DNA of 38,153 bases from Candidatus Cloacimonadota bacterium (GTDB taxonomy: Bacteria; Cloacimonadota; Cloacimonadia; JGIOTU-2): NCBI GenBank assembly GCA_014382495.1, contig JACNJR010000039.1:1-38153 (forward strand). The letters run 5' to 3'. The position numbers were made by a program, and so were the translations under genes. Position 1 is the first letter of the stretch, and every line of letters begins with the position of its first letter. The notes beneath the pieces are model-generated. The model did no database searches. It had not been told where the DNA came from and saw only the letters and a list, made by a program, of their open reading frames with translations. Below, in pieces: positions 27,839 through 38,153 of the stretch.

Positions 27839-28246
27839 ATGAAAGAGATGTCTGAAAATTTGAACACAATCATCGGAAAGGATTCAAAGGTTATTGGTGA
27901 AATCCATTCTGAGGGAAGTTTGCGAATCGACGGAAAGGTCGAAGGCGCCATCGAAGCAAAGGGATTCTTGACCGTTGGGGCAACTGCAGAAATTAAAGCA
28001 GAAATCAAAACCAAAGAAGCTCTCATCGCCGGAACAATCGATGGGAATGTCTTTGTAGATGAAAAATTAGAATTGGAAAAAACTGCGAAAATCAATGGCG
28101 ATATCCACACAAAAGTCCTTACTGTCAATACTGGCGCGCGCTTCAATGGCAAATGCCAAATGGGCTCACAAACCAATAAAAATCCTATTCACAAAAAAGA
28201 AGATGAACCAAAAAAACCAGAAGAAAAAGAACCAGAAATATTATAA
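27839..28246 (+). CDS. Bactofilin (polymer-forming cytoskeletal protein)
   Basis: IIGKDSKVIGEIHSEGSLRIDGKVEGAIEAKGFLTVGATAEIKAEIKTKEALIAGTIDGNVFVDEKLELEKTAKINGDI bactofilin repeats. Confidence 0.94.
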   Translation: MKEMSENLNTIIGKDSKVIGEIHSEGSLRIDGKVEGAIEAKGFLTVGATAEIKAEIKTKEALIAGTIDGNVFVDEKLELEKTAKINGDIHTKVLTVNTGARFNGKCQMGSQTNKNPIHKKEDEPKKPEEKEPEIL

Positions 28247-28451
28247 AGAAATTTTTTTAGGGCTTGGCTTAATTGCACAACTTGGCTTAACAATGGTCAT
28301 TTGCATTCTTGTAATGTTTTTTGTCGGAATGCAGATTGACAACTATTTTGGTTTGCGCAAAGTCGGAATTGTGATTTTCATTTTTCTCGGAATAATTACC
28401 GGAGCAATCGCCTGCTACAAACTATTAAAACGAAGTGAAAATAGAAAATAA
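28203..28451 (+). CDS. atpZ: AtpZ/AtpI-family small membrane protein
   Basis: Two TM segments, GLGLIAQLGLTMVICILVMFFVGMQIDNYFGL..GIVIFIFLGIITGAIACYKLL; immediately upstream of atp genes. Start probably ATG 28203, inside the bactofilin 3' end. Confidence 0.75.
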   Translation: MNQKNQKKKNQKYYKEIFLGLGLIAQLGLTMVICILVMFFVGMQIDNYFGLRKVGIVIFIFLGIITGAIACYKLLKRSENRK

Positions 28452-28815
28452 CAAACTTAAAAATTACATTTATCACATTTTCAAGATAATTTTCTTGACA
28501 GAAATTTTGGCTCTTTTGCTTATCGCTCAAAATTTGAAACTCTTCTTGGGATATTTTCTGGGCTCAATTGCCAGCTGTATAAATTTCTTTTTTCAAGCAA
28601 AAAGAACGGAAAAAAGTTTGAATCTACCTGAATCTCCTGCTCGTTTTGGTGCTTTCAAAAATTTTTATTTAAGATATTTAATTCTTTTCGGTGTTATGAT
28701 AATATTCGTAAAATTTCTAAAATTAAATATTTTCTCGCTTTTGGTTGGATTGGTTTCGGTTCCAATTGTTGTCACCATAAATAGTTTGGTCGAAGCAAAA
28801 AAAGATAGTAAATAA
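28435..28815 (+). CDS. atpI: ATP synthase I-like protein
   Basis: Four TM small protein (GTG start) between atpZ and atpB. Confidence 0.65.
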   Translation: MKIENNKLKNYIYHIFKIIFLTEILALLLIAQNLKLFLGYFLGSIASCINFFFQAKRTEKSLNLPESPARFGAFKNFYLRYLILFGVMIIFVKFLKLNIFSLLVGLVSVPIVVTINSLVEAKKDSK

Positions 28816-28816
28816 A

Positions 28817-29650
28817 ATGCAAAAACGGACAAAGAAGATACTTTATATTTTCCTTATTCTGCTCGTTCTCGAAGGAATAATTTCCATCGGATTGAATCAC
28901 GAACTCAGAATTGGATTTAACGAAAAGGGGAAATTTATTATCCAAAATGTGAAAGCTGAAAAAAGTATTCAAGAACAAATTAGAGAAGAATTTCAATCCG
29001 ACAAAATTGTTAAAATCGCAGGAAAATTCCCAATAAATTGGAATGTAACTAAAATGATTTTTATTGTAGATTTGATTCTGATTTTATTAGCTTTTTTGGT
29101 GAAAAAATCGCTTCGTCTTATTCCATCAAAAATTCAGATAATTTCCGAAATGCTATACTCGTTTTTCAGAGATTTAGTAACGGAAACCGTAGGAAAAGAT
29201 AGGGCTTATTTCACGCCATACATTTTCACGATTTTCTTTTTTATTTTCACTTGTAATATCGTTGGATTAATTCCAATTCCAGGAAATATGGAGCCAACGA
29301 GAAATCTGAATGTCCCTTTGGGAATGGGATTTATGGCGATAATTATCGTTCATTTTACCTCAATAAAAGCAAAAGGAATCAAAGTATATTTGAAGGATTA
29401 TGCTGAGCCACTTTTCTTTATGGCGCCATTAAATGTTGTGGGCGAACTCGCCAAAGGAATCTCAATCTCCTTCCGACTTTTTGGCAATATTTTGGGCGGC
29501 GCAATTATTATTTTAGTCATCTCAAATCTGACAAAATTTATTCTGGTTCCGATTGGGCTAAATCTCTTTTTCGGATTATTTATCGGAACGGTTCAGGCAT
29601 TCGTTTTCACAATGCTTGTCCTGTCATACACAGCCGTTGCAATAAAATAG
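28817..29650 (+). CDS. atpB: F-type ATP synthase subunit a
   Basis: FFMAPLNVVGELAKGISISFRLFGNILGGAIII with the essential Arg; C-terminal FIGTVQAFVFTMLVLSYTAVAI. Confidence 0.96.
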   Translation: MQKRTKKILYIFLILLVLEGIISIGLNHELRIGFNEKGKFIIQNVKAEKSIQEQIREEFQSDKIVKIAGKFPINWNVTKMIFIVDLILILLAFLVKKSLRLIPSKIQIISEMLYSFFRDLVTETVGKDRAYFTPYIFTIFFFIFTCNIVGLIPIPGNMEPTRNLNVPLGMGFMAIIIVHFTSIKAKGIKVYLKDYAEPLFFMAPLNVVGELAKGISISFRLFGNILGGAIIILVISNLTKFILVPIGLNLFFGLFIGTVQAFVFTMLVLSYTAVAIK

Positions 29651-29659
29651 GAAAAAATT

Positions 29660-30388
29660 ATGAATATTGAAACCGCAGTTTTCGTAGCAGCGTATCTTGG
29701 TGCGGCATTTAGCATCGGCATTTCATCTTTGGGAGCAGGAATTGGCGAAGGTATCATCGCGGGGAACGCTTCATACGCAATTATGCGACAACCAAAAGCG
29801 CGAGATATTCTATTGCGAAATATGCTGATTGGACAAGCAATTACGGAAACAGGCGCGATTTTTAGCTTAGTAATCGCGATGCTTCTGATGTTTGGCGGAA
29901 TGATAAATCCAGAAGGTGGATGGCAAGCAGTTGCTTCTCTTTTTGGAGCAGGATTGGCAATCGGAGCCGGAACCGTCGGCGCTGCATTTGGAAATGGTTA
30001 CACGGGCGGAGAAGCGATTAAAGGTATGGGAAGAAATCCGAGAGAATCAAAATTGCTGACAGCAAATATGCTGATTGGACAAGCGTTATCACAAACTTCG
30101 TCAATATTTGCTTTGGTGATTTCGATGCTATTGTTGTATTCAACTCCGGCTGGAAATGATTTGGTAAAATCTGTCGCGTTTGTCGGGGCATCGTTTGCTA
30201 TCGGATTTGGCACATTCGGTCCTGGATTCGGGATTGGAATCGTCGCCGGAAAAACGGTTGAGGGAATAAGTAAATTCCCAAAACGCTCTGCACTTCTTGT
30301 CAGAACGATGTTCGTTGGGGCGGCGGTTTCTGAGTCAACTTCAATCTATTCATTAGTTGTAGCATTTTTATTAATATTTGTAGCATAA
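29660..30388 (+). CDS. Triplicated (three-hairpin, 6-TM) ATP synthase subunit c
   Basis: Three homologous c hairpins in one 242-aa ORF: GAGIGEGIIAG..NMLIGQAITETGAIFSLVIAMLL; GAAFGNGYTGG..NMLIGQALSQTSSIFALVISMLL; GPGFGIGIVAG..TMFVGAAVSESTSIYSLVVAFLL. Confidence 0.95.
   Translation: MNIETAVFVAAYLGAAFSIGISSLGAGIGEGIIAGNASYAIMRQPKARDILLRNMLIGQAITETGAIFSLVIAMLLMFGGMINPEGGWQAVASLFGAGLAIGAGTVGAAFGNGYTGGEAIKGMGRNPRESKLLTANMLIGQALSQTSSIFALVISMLLLYSTPAGNDLVKSVAFVGASFAIGFGTFGPGFGIGIVAGKTVEGISKFPKRSALLVRTMFVGAAVSESTSIYSLVVAFLLIFVA
29690..30385 (+). repeat. Three internal c-subunit hairpin repeats (approx. 29690-29899, 29933-30142, 30173-30385)
   Basis: Translated internal homology; ion-site residue is E63 in repeat 1, Q145 in repeat 2, E225 in repeat 3. 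Confidence 0.9.
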
Positions 30389-30407
30389 AAAATAACTTGG
30401 AGGAAAA

Positions 30408-30647
30408 ATGGAAAGTGCAATAATTCGTGCCGCTGCTCTTTTGGGAGCCGGCATTTGTATGGGTTTTGGGGCAATTGGACCTGGTATTGGCGAAGGTTTC
30501 GCAGCGGGAAAAGCATGCGAAGGAATTGCTCGTTCGCCAGAAAACGCAGGGCTTCTCACTCGAACAATGCTCGTTGGTCAAGCTGTATCGGAATCGACAG
30601 GTATTTATTCGCTTGTTATCGCCCTTCTGCTCATTTTTGCTGTGTAA
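30408..30647 (+). CDS. atpE: ATP synthase subunit c (single hairpin), Na+-type motif
   Basis: GAIGPGIGEGFAAGKACEGIARSPE...MLVGQAVSESTGIYSLVIALLLIF. Confidence 0.96.
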   Translation: MESAIIRAAALLGAGICMGFGAIGPGIGEGFAAGKACEGIARSPENAGLLTRTMLVGQAVSESTGIYSLVIALLLIFAV

Positions 30648-30696
30648 TAATCAGAGCAAATCTGAATTACAAAAAATAATTTAGGAGCAAATCAAG

Positions 30697-31197
30697 ATGG
30701 TTAGCATCGATTATACGCTCATTTTGGTTATTATAAACTTCGTTCTGCTTCTCGTTATTATGAAAAAGTTGCTTTACAAACCGCTTATGGATTTCTTATC
30801 TCAACGAGAAAAGCAGATAAAAGATGACCTTGCGAGTGCAAAAAACAATAAAGTCGAATCTGAAAAATTGATTGAAAAGCAGAAAGAGACACTTCAGAAA
30901 GCCAGAAAAGAGTCACGAAAATTACGCGATGAAGTTGTTAAAAATGCAAAAATTTCAGGTGAACAAATAATTCGCGATGCCCGCGAACAGAACGAAATTA
31001 TCATTGCTGAAGCACAAGAAGTTATTCAATCTGAAGTGAAAAAAGCGAAGAAAGAAATTGAGAAAGAGATTGGAGAATTTGTAGTTTCGCTTACGGGAAA
31101 AATCATTGATAAAAAATTCACCGATAAGGACGATTTGGCGTTGATTGATAATGTGATTGAGATGGAGATAAAGCAGAAAAAGGAGAAAAAAGCTTGA
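30697..31197 (+). CDS. atpF: ATP synthase subunit b
   Basis: N-terminal TM, LLYKPLMDFLSQREKQIKDDLASAKNNK..., long amphipathic helix. Confidence 0.95.
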   Translation: MVSIDYTLILVIINFVLLLVIMKKLLYKPLMDFLSQREKQIKDDLASAKNNKVESEKLIEKQKETLQKARKESRKLRDEVVKNAKISGEQIIRDAREQNEIIIAEAQEVIQSEVKKAKKEIEKEIGEFVVSLTGKIIDKKFTDKDDLALIDNVIEMEIKQKKEKKA

Positions 31198-31724
31198 TAA
31201 AAAATATCATTGCAAAACGCTATTCCAAGGCGTTAATTGGTGCTTTTTCTGACGAAAAATTAAAATCTCTTGAAAACGAAGCGAAACTTCTCATCAATTT
31301 TATGGATAAGAATCCGAAAATTGAAGCATTTTTTCTTTCACCTATTGCGGATAATGAGATAAAAAAAGAGGTTCTAATTCCGCTTGCCGAAGGATTAAAA
31401 TTTTCTCATTATTTTCATAATTTCCTGAAAATTTTGATTGACAAAGATAGAATTTATTTCCTTCGAGATATCTGCGATGAAATAGTCAACCAAATCCATA
31501 ACCGACTTCTTATTCGGGAGTTCGAGATTATTACAGCTTCTAAAATTGACGAAAATGTTGTAAAAAAAATTAAAAGTTTTGTTAATAAATATGTTTCTGG
31601 CGAAATTCATTTTACATACAAAATCGACAAAAAAATCAGAGGTGGATTTCTCGTCTTTAGCAAAAATTTGGTGTTAGATGCTTCCATCAAAAATAATTTA
31701 AAAAATATCGAAAAAAAATTTTAG
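31194..31724 (+). CDS. atpH: ATP synthase subunit delta
   Basis: IAKRYSKALIGAF N-terminus; C-terminal KIDKKIRGGFLVFSKNLVLDASIKNNL. Confidence 0.94.
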   Translation: MIKNIIAKRYSKALIGAFSDEKLKSLENEAKLLINFMDKNPKIEAFFLSPIADNEIKKEVLIPLAEGLKFSHYFHNFLKILIDKDRIYFLRDICDEIVNQIHNRLLIREFEIITASKIDENVVKKIKSFVNKYVSGEIHFTYKIDKKIRGGFLVFSKNLVLDASIKNNLKNIEKKF

Positions 31725-31761
31725 AATTTTTATATTATGTGAAAATTTTTAGGAGAACTAA

Positions 31762-33318
31762 ATGAAAATTCAACCAGATGAAATTAGCAGAATTATTCAA
31801 GAAAAAATTAAAGACCATCACTACAGTGTTGATGTTTCTGAAGTTGGAAAAGTGATTGAAGTTGGCGACGGCATTGCCAGAATTTACGGGTTGAAAAATG
31901 TTATGGCGAACGAATTGGTCTTGTTCAAAAATGACATTTACGGAATGGCTCTCAATCTTGAAGAGGATAATGTCGGTTGCGTTATTCTCGGTAATTCCAC
32001 CCAAATTAAAGAAGGCGACATTGTCAAAAGGACAAAAAAAATCGTGCAAATTCCTGTCGGCGAAGAACTCTTGGGAAGAATCGTAAATCCTCTTGGATTG
32101 CCGCTTGACAAAATGGGAAAAATTGAGACAAAAAAAACTTTGCCAATTGAGAGAAAAGCTTTGGGAGTTGTGCAGCGACAACCCGTGAAAGAACCACTAC
32201 AAACTGGTTTAAAGGCAATTGATTCGATGATTCCAATTGGAAGAGGACAACGAGAATTGGTAATTGGTGATCGTCAAACGGGAAAGACGACTTTTGCCGT
32301 TGATACAATTATCAATCAACGAGACACCGATGTTTACTGCATTTATGTAGCCATTGGGCAGAAACGCTCAACTGTCGCAAAGGTTGTGGAAGTTCTTCGT
32401 GAACATAATGCTTTTGATTATACTGTAATCGTCTCGGCGACTGCTTCGGAATCTCCGTCAATTCAGTATCTCGCTCCGTATGCGGGTGCAACTATTGGTG
32501 AATTTTTTCGGGATCAAGGCAAACACGCCCTCGTGATTTACGACGATCTTTCTAAGCATGCGATTGCGTATAGACAGTTGTCGCTTCTTCTCAGACGACC
32601 TCCTGGCAGAGAGGCATTTCCCGGAGATGTTTTCTATCTTCATTCTCGGCTTTTGGAGCGGGCTTCGAAATTGAATGACGAACTTGGTGGTGGCTCATTG
32701 ACAGCAATTCCAATTATTGAAACGCAAGCAAATGACATCTCTGCCTACATTCCGACCAATGTGATTTCCATAACTGATGGGCAAATTTATCTCGATACGA
32801 AATTATTTTATTCGGGAATAAGACCCGCAATCAACGCTGGATTATCCGTTTCTCGAGTTGGCGGAAATGCACAACTCAAAGCAATGAAGGATGTTGCTGG
32901 AAAACTTCGTATGGAATTGGCACAATTTCGCGAATTAGAAGCATTTGCAAAATTTGGAGCTGAACTCGATAAGGAGACGCAAAAACAGCTCACGCGTGGA
33001 TACCGGCTCGTCGAAATTCTGAAACAAAACCAATATGTTCCAATTCCGGTTGAAAAACAAATTATTACGCTTTTTATGGCATATAATGGATATTTAGACG
33101 ATTTGCCGTTAGAGATAATTCCAGATGTTGAAAACGAAATCTTCGAAATGATTGATGCCGAATATAAAGAACTCAGCAAAAAATTACTCGAGCCAGAAGG
33201 AATTACAGAAGAATTGAAAGAAAAATTACATAAATTTTGTAAAGATGTTAAATCAAATTTTGAACACGAAATAATCCAATCTTCTGAAACTGAGCAAGCT
33301 GAATCTGAAGGGAAATAA
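31762..33318 (+). CDS. atpA: ATP synthase subunit alpha
   Basis: [56 protein letters not shown]. Confidence 0.98.
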   Translation: MKIQPDEISRIIQEKIKDHHYSVDVSEVGKVIEVGDGIARIYGLKNVMANELVLFKNDIYGMALNLEEDNVGCVILGNSTQIKEGDIVKRTKKIVQIPVGEELLGRIVNPLGLPLDKMGKIETKKTLPIERKALGVVQRQPVKEPLQTGLKAIDSMIPIGRGQRELVIGDRQTGKTTFAVDTIINQRDTDVYCIYVAIGQKRSTVAKVVEVLREHNAFDYTVIVSATASESPSIQYLAPYAGATIGEFFRDQGKHALVIYDDLSKHAIAYRQLSLLLRRPPGREAFPGDVFYLHSRLLERASKLNDELGGGSLTAIPIIETQANDISAYIPTNVISITDGQIYLDTKLFYSGIRPAINAGLSVSRVGGNAQLKAMKDVAGKLRMELAQFRELEAFAKFGAELDKETQKQLTRGYRLVEILKQNQYVPIPVEKQIITLFMAYNGYLDDLPLEIIPDVENEIFEMIDAEYKELSKKLLEPEGITEELKEKLHKFCKDVKSNFEHEIIQSSETEQAESEGK

Positions 33319-34181
33319 TGCCAAGTTTGAAGGAAATTAAACAGAGAATAAATTCGGTTACAAGCACTCGCCAAGTTACCAGTGCGATGAAAATGGTCTC
33401 TGCCGCTAAATTGCAGAAAACCCAGCAGTGGATTCTAAATGCCAGACCTTATTCTGACGAATTGGATAAAATTCTGCTCTCGCTCGCAAGTCGAACACTT
33501 AGAGATGAACATCCTTTGCTAAAAAAAATCGATGAGGAGGATGTGAAATCTGTTGCGATAATTGTAGTTACCGCTGACAAAGGACTTTGCGGCGCTTTCA
33601 ATATGAATATTATTAGAAAAGCGGAAGAGGTAATCCGAAAAAATAAAGGTAAAAAAATCGAACTTATTTGTGTTGGGAAAAAGGGTAAAAAATATTTCGA
33701 AAAGAAAGGACACACAATTCGCGAAGAGTATATCAATTTTTTTAACAAATTGGAATTTGAGCACAGTCGCGATATAATGAACATCGTCACAACTTCCTTT
33801 CTCAAAGGCAAATACGACAAAACCATTATTATATTTAATGAATTTAAATCTGCAATTCAGCAAAATATCGTGGAAAAACAGTTGTTGCCTTTGAGTGAAT
33901 TCGAAGAGAGTGATGAGAAATTTCTGGCTTCTTATCTCTTTGAACCAGAAGAATCTAAGCTTTTGGATGAGTTAATAAAAAAGCATCTTGATGTGCAAAT
34001 TTGGAGAGTCCTCCTCGAATCTTCTTCTGCCGAACAGGGTGCGCGAATGATCGCTATGGACGCCGCTACGGACAGTGCCGGTGAAATGATTGCCGATTTA
34101 ACTCTCGAATATAATCACAAAAGACAGGATAATATTACAAAAGAAATAATCGAAGTATCGTCCGCAGCAGAAGCATTGTAA
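33318..34181 (+). CDS. atpG: ATP synthase subunit gamma
   Basis: KEIKQRINSVTSTRQVTSAMKMVSAAKL; ADKGLCGAFN; ARMIAMDAATDSAGEMI. Confidence 0.97.
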   Translation: MPSLKEIKQRINSVTSTRQVTSAMKMVSAAKLQKTQQWILNARPYSDELDKILLSLASRTLRDEHPLLKKIDEEDVKSVAIIVVTADKGLCGAFNMNIIRKAEEVIRKNKGKKIELICVGKKGKKYFEKKGHTIREEYINFFNKLEFEHSRDIMNIVTTSFLKGKYDKTIIIFNEFKSAIQQNIVEKQLLPLSEFEESDEKFLASYLFEPEESKLLDELIKKHLDVQIWRVLLESSSAEQGARMIAMDAATDSAGEMIADLTLEYNHKRQDNITKEIIEVSSAAEAL

Positions 34182-34237
34182 AGAGGATTTTCAAATATGA
34201 TTTTTATAATAAGAAAAAATATTAGATATGAATATAA

Positions 34238-35635
<1,398 letters not shown>

Positions 35636-35639
35636 AAAA

Positions 35640-36056
35640 ATGAGCAATAATAAATCGCCCAAAAAACTTCTCCTGAAAATCACGACTCCGAAAGGAATTT
35701 TTCTGGAAAAAAAAGTGGATGAAGTCGTCATTCCTGGAAGTGCTGGATATTTTGGCGTAATGTATGGTCACACCGCATTTCTAACCTCCATCACATCGGG
35801 AAGTTTGGAAATTTATTCTGGGGAGAAAAAAGATACATACATTATTCATAACGGCTTTTCCGAAGTAAATTTCGATGAGGTCAGAATTCTAACTGAAACG
35901 ATAGAAAAACCAGAAGATATCGACAAGAAAAGAGCAATTCAAGCAAAAGAGCGTGCAAAAAAACGCTTGAAAGAAAAAAAGAGTGAAATAAATTTTCGTC
36001 GAGCAGAATTTGCATTAAAACGCGCTATCGCCCGACTGGAAGTCGCACACGAATAA
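35640..36056 (+). CDS. atpC: ATP synthase subunit epsilon
   Basis: LLKITTPKGIFLEKKVDEVVIPGSAGYFGVMYGHTAFLTSITSG; last gene of the atp operon. Confidence 0.95.
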   Translation: MSNNKSPKKLLLKITTPKGIFLEKKVDEVVIPGSAGYFGVMYGHTAFLTSITSGSLEIYSGEKKDTYIIHNGFSEVNFDEVRILTETIEKPEDIDKKRAIQAKERAKKRLKEKKSEINFRRAEFALKRAIARLEVAHE

Positions 36057-36057
36057 T

Positions 36058-37443
36058 TTGAAAAATCATAATAAAATTTACACCTTCTGGGGCAATATTT
36101 TTCAGATTCTTCTCACTTGCATCTTGCTACAACTTGCCATTACAAACTCCTTTGCGGAAGAAACCAAAGGAGATTCTCTCTTATTTTACAAAGTAAAAAA
36201 AAACGATAATCTTTATTCAATCGCACAAAATTTTCTCTCTCAATCCGAGATTTATTCCCTTTCAGATTTTATTTCTGAAATCAGAAAACTGAACGATATT
36301 CCAAAAAATAATCTAATTCACCCAAAACAAATTCTAAAAATCCCAGTAATGGCCAAAACTGATACAACTCTTTTGAAAAAAATTCAGCATAAAAAATTAA
36401 AAGGAATTTACCTGAATACTTACAATTTGAATTCCGCAAAATTGAAGGAGATAATTGAGAATTACGATTCGTTGGGATGCAATGCTCTAATTGTGGATTT
36501 CAAAAATACAAATGGAAATATCTTATATCCGACGAAGAATTCTCTTGCACTTGAAATTGGGGCTTGCCAGCCGGTAATTTCACATCCTGAAAAATTGATA
36601 TATTTGCTTCATAAACATAACATTTCGCTGATTGCGAGAATAACGATTTTCAGAGACACCACTTTGGCAAATACTCATCCAAAATGGACGCCAAAAATTG
36701 CAAAGGATTCAATCGCAATAAACACTTCGGAAGTCACAGAAAAAATCGAATGGGTAAATCCTAATTGTGTGGAGGTCCAAAAATATAATTTGGAAATAAT
36801 CAAAGAAGTAATTTCGCTTGGCGTTGATGAAATTCAGTTGGATTATGTCCGTTTTCCAACGGAATCACATTTATTGGATGCTAATTTTGGTGTGCCAGAT
36901 TCTCTTCGTCAGCAAGTGATTACAAATTTCGTTAAATCTGTTTATCAAATTACACAAAAAGCAGGAATAAAATTATCTGCGGATATTTTCGGTGTGGTCG
37001 CTTTCCAGAATGAACAAGATATTATGAACACTGGTCAAAATGTAGTTTCTATGACAGAATACCTTGATAGAATTCATCCGATGGTGTATCCTTCACATTT
37101 TTATGGAAAATTTTTTGATGAAGATTCTCTGGAAAATAAGCCGTATTATTTTGTCCGGCAAAGTTGCCAAAAATTGATAAATATCATCGAAAAAAAGGAA
37201 AAAATAATTCCATATTTGCAAGCGTTTTCATTAACTGAATCTCAAGCAGATACATCTTATATTATCTCGCAGATGAATGCGGTAAAGGATTGTGGCTTAG
37301 AATTTGGCTATCTTTTTTGGAATGCAAAAGGAAATTATAAACCGACTTGGCAAGCACTTTCAATCATAAAAAATGAAGATAAATTATTTGAATCTGAAAC
37401 AATTTACAAAAGTGAAGAAGATACTTTAAAAAATGGTGAATAG
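36058..37443 (+). CDS. LysM-domain protein with DUF4015 (putative glycoside-hydrolase-like) domain
   Basis: Signal peptide, LysM (YKVKKNDNLYSIAQNFL...NLIHPKQILKIP), then KGIYLNTYNLNSAKLKEIIENYDSLGCNALIVDFKNTNGNILYPT...DEIQLDYVRFPTE...SADIFGVVAF...PMVYPSHF. TTG start. Confidence 0.85.
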   Translation: MKNHNKIYTFWGNIFQILLTCILLQLAITNSFAEETKGDSLLFYKVKKNDNLYSIAQNFLSQSEIYSLSDFISEIRKLNDIPKNNLIHPKQILKIPVMAKTDTTLLKKIQHKKLKGIYLNTYNLNSAKLKEIIENYDSLGCNALIVDFKNTNGNILYPTKNSLALEIGACQPVISHPEKLIYLLHKHNISLIARITIFRDTTLANTHPKWTPKIAKDSIAINTSEVTEKIEWVNPNCVEVQKYNLEIIKEVISLGVDEIQLDYVRFPTESHLLDANFGVPDSLRQQVITNFVKSVYQITQKAGIKLSADIFGVVAFQNEQDIMNTGQNVVSMTEYLDRIHPMVYPSHFYGKFFDEDSLENKPYYFVRQSCQKLINIIEKKEKIIPYLQAFSLTESQADTSYIISQMNAVKDCGLEFGYLFWNAKGNYKPTWQALSIIKNEDKLFESETIYKSEEDTLKNGE

Positions 37444-37486
37444 TTGAAAATGTCACATCATAAAATAAACAAAAAAGAGAGAGAAA

Positions 37487-38153
37487 ATGATTTACAAAAG
37501 TGGATGCTGCGTTTGCGGTAAGAATCTTGTTTATGGAAACAAATCTGAAAACTTACACTGTTTTTATTGCAATGAAATTTTTCAAAGCAATGTAAAATGT
37601 GCCGACAATCATTATGTTTGCGACAGATGTCATTCATTATCTGCAAATGAATTAATTCAAAATTATTGCATCGCATCTAAATTGACTAATCCGCTTGATT
37701 TGGCAATAAATTTGATGAAACACAAAGCGATAAAAATGCATGGCCCGGAGCATCATTTTTTGATTCCGGCAGTTCTGCTGGCGGCATATTATAATCAAAT
37801 GGGAAGGGACAAAGATAAGAAAGAAAAAATCCTTCAAGCACGAAGCCGAGCGGAAAAAATTTTGGGTGGATTTTGCGGCACACACGGAACTTGCGGTGCG
37901 GCAATCGGTTTGGGAATTTTTGTCAGCTTGATTAGAGATGCAACTCCTTTATCCGAAAACGAATGGAAAGAATCAAATTTACTGACGAGCAAAGGTTTGG
38001 CAATAATTGCAAATTATGGCGGACCAAGATGCTGTAAAAGAAACACTTTTCTTGCGATAAATACAGCAATTGAGCATTACAATTTTGGCCATATCGACCA
38101 CAAAAATATTGAATGTGAATTTAATACATTGAATAATGAGTGCAAAAAAGATG
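37487..38153 (+). CDS. Cysteine-rich DUF5714-like protein, truncated by window end
   Basis: Absent from the supplied ORF track because it has no stop in the window. Translation from ATG 37487: MIYKSGCCVCGKNLVYGNKSENLHCFYCNEIFQSNVKCADNHYVCDRCHSL...KMHGPEHHFLIPAVLLAAYYN...GGFCGTHGTCGAAIGLGIFVSL...IIANYGGPRCCKRNTFLAIN. Confidence 0.85.
   Translation, partial: MIYKSGCCVCGKNLVYGNKSENLHCFYCNEIFQSNVKCADNHYVCDRCHSLSANELIQNYCIASKLTNPLDLAINLMKHKAIKMHGPEHHFLIPAVLLAAYYNQMGRDKDKKEKILQARSRAEKILGGFCGTHGTCGAAIGLGIFVSLIRDATPLSENEWKESNLLTSKGLAIIANYGGPRCCKRNTFLAINTAIEHYNFGHIDHKNIECEFNTLNNECKKD

Overview
This is an AT-rich bacterial chromosomal window, probably from the wider FCB/Cloacimonadota-like group; that placement is a guess from gene content and codon bias. 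It is densely packed with housekeeping genes. Plus strand: a DUF1573-rhodanese protein, panC, glmS, recO. Minus strand: alr with a long C-terminal extension, an MCE/Mla-type lipid transport operon (mlaD, auxiliary lipoprotein, STAS-mlaE, mlaF), an RMDN-like TPR protein and a small hypothetical. Then come ribE, an Ig-like lipoprotein, a nitrilase-family hydrolase, tldE/tldD, queD, engB, dxs, mnmE, a parS site, mnmG, rsmG, parA, parB, an M23 peptidase, bactofilin, a complete F-type ATP synthase operon, a LysM/DUF4015 protein and a DUF5714 protein that runs off the window. Main finding: the DUF1573-rhodanese gene (244-1332) is one reading frame interrupted by a single in-frame UGA (478-480). That UGA sits where the first Cys of the family CGC motif belongs, giving A-G-U-G-C-T-T-P, and it is followed 20 nt later by a hairpin with a GGUC apical loop, as in E. 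coli fdhF. This is a strong candidate selenoprotein that ORF callers split. Other notable findings: a triplicated (6-TM) ATP synthase c subunit whose middle hairpin lacks the ion-binding Glu, next to a single c subunit with a two-carboxylate Na+-type motif; an MCE auxiliary lipoprotein apparently fused to an outer-membrane barrel-like domain; and an RMDN/PTPIP51-like TPR protein in the same lipid-transport operon.
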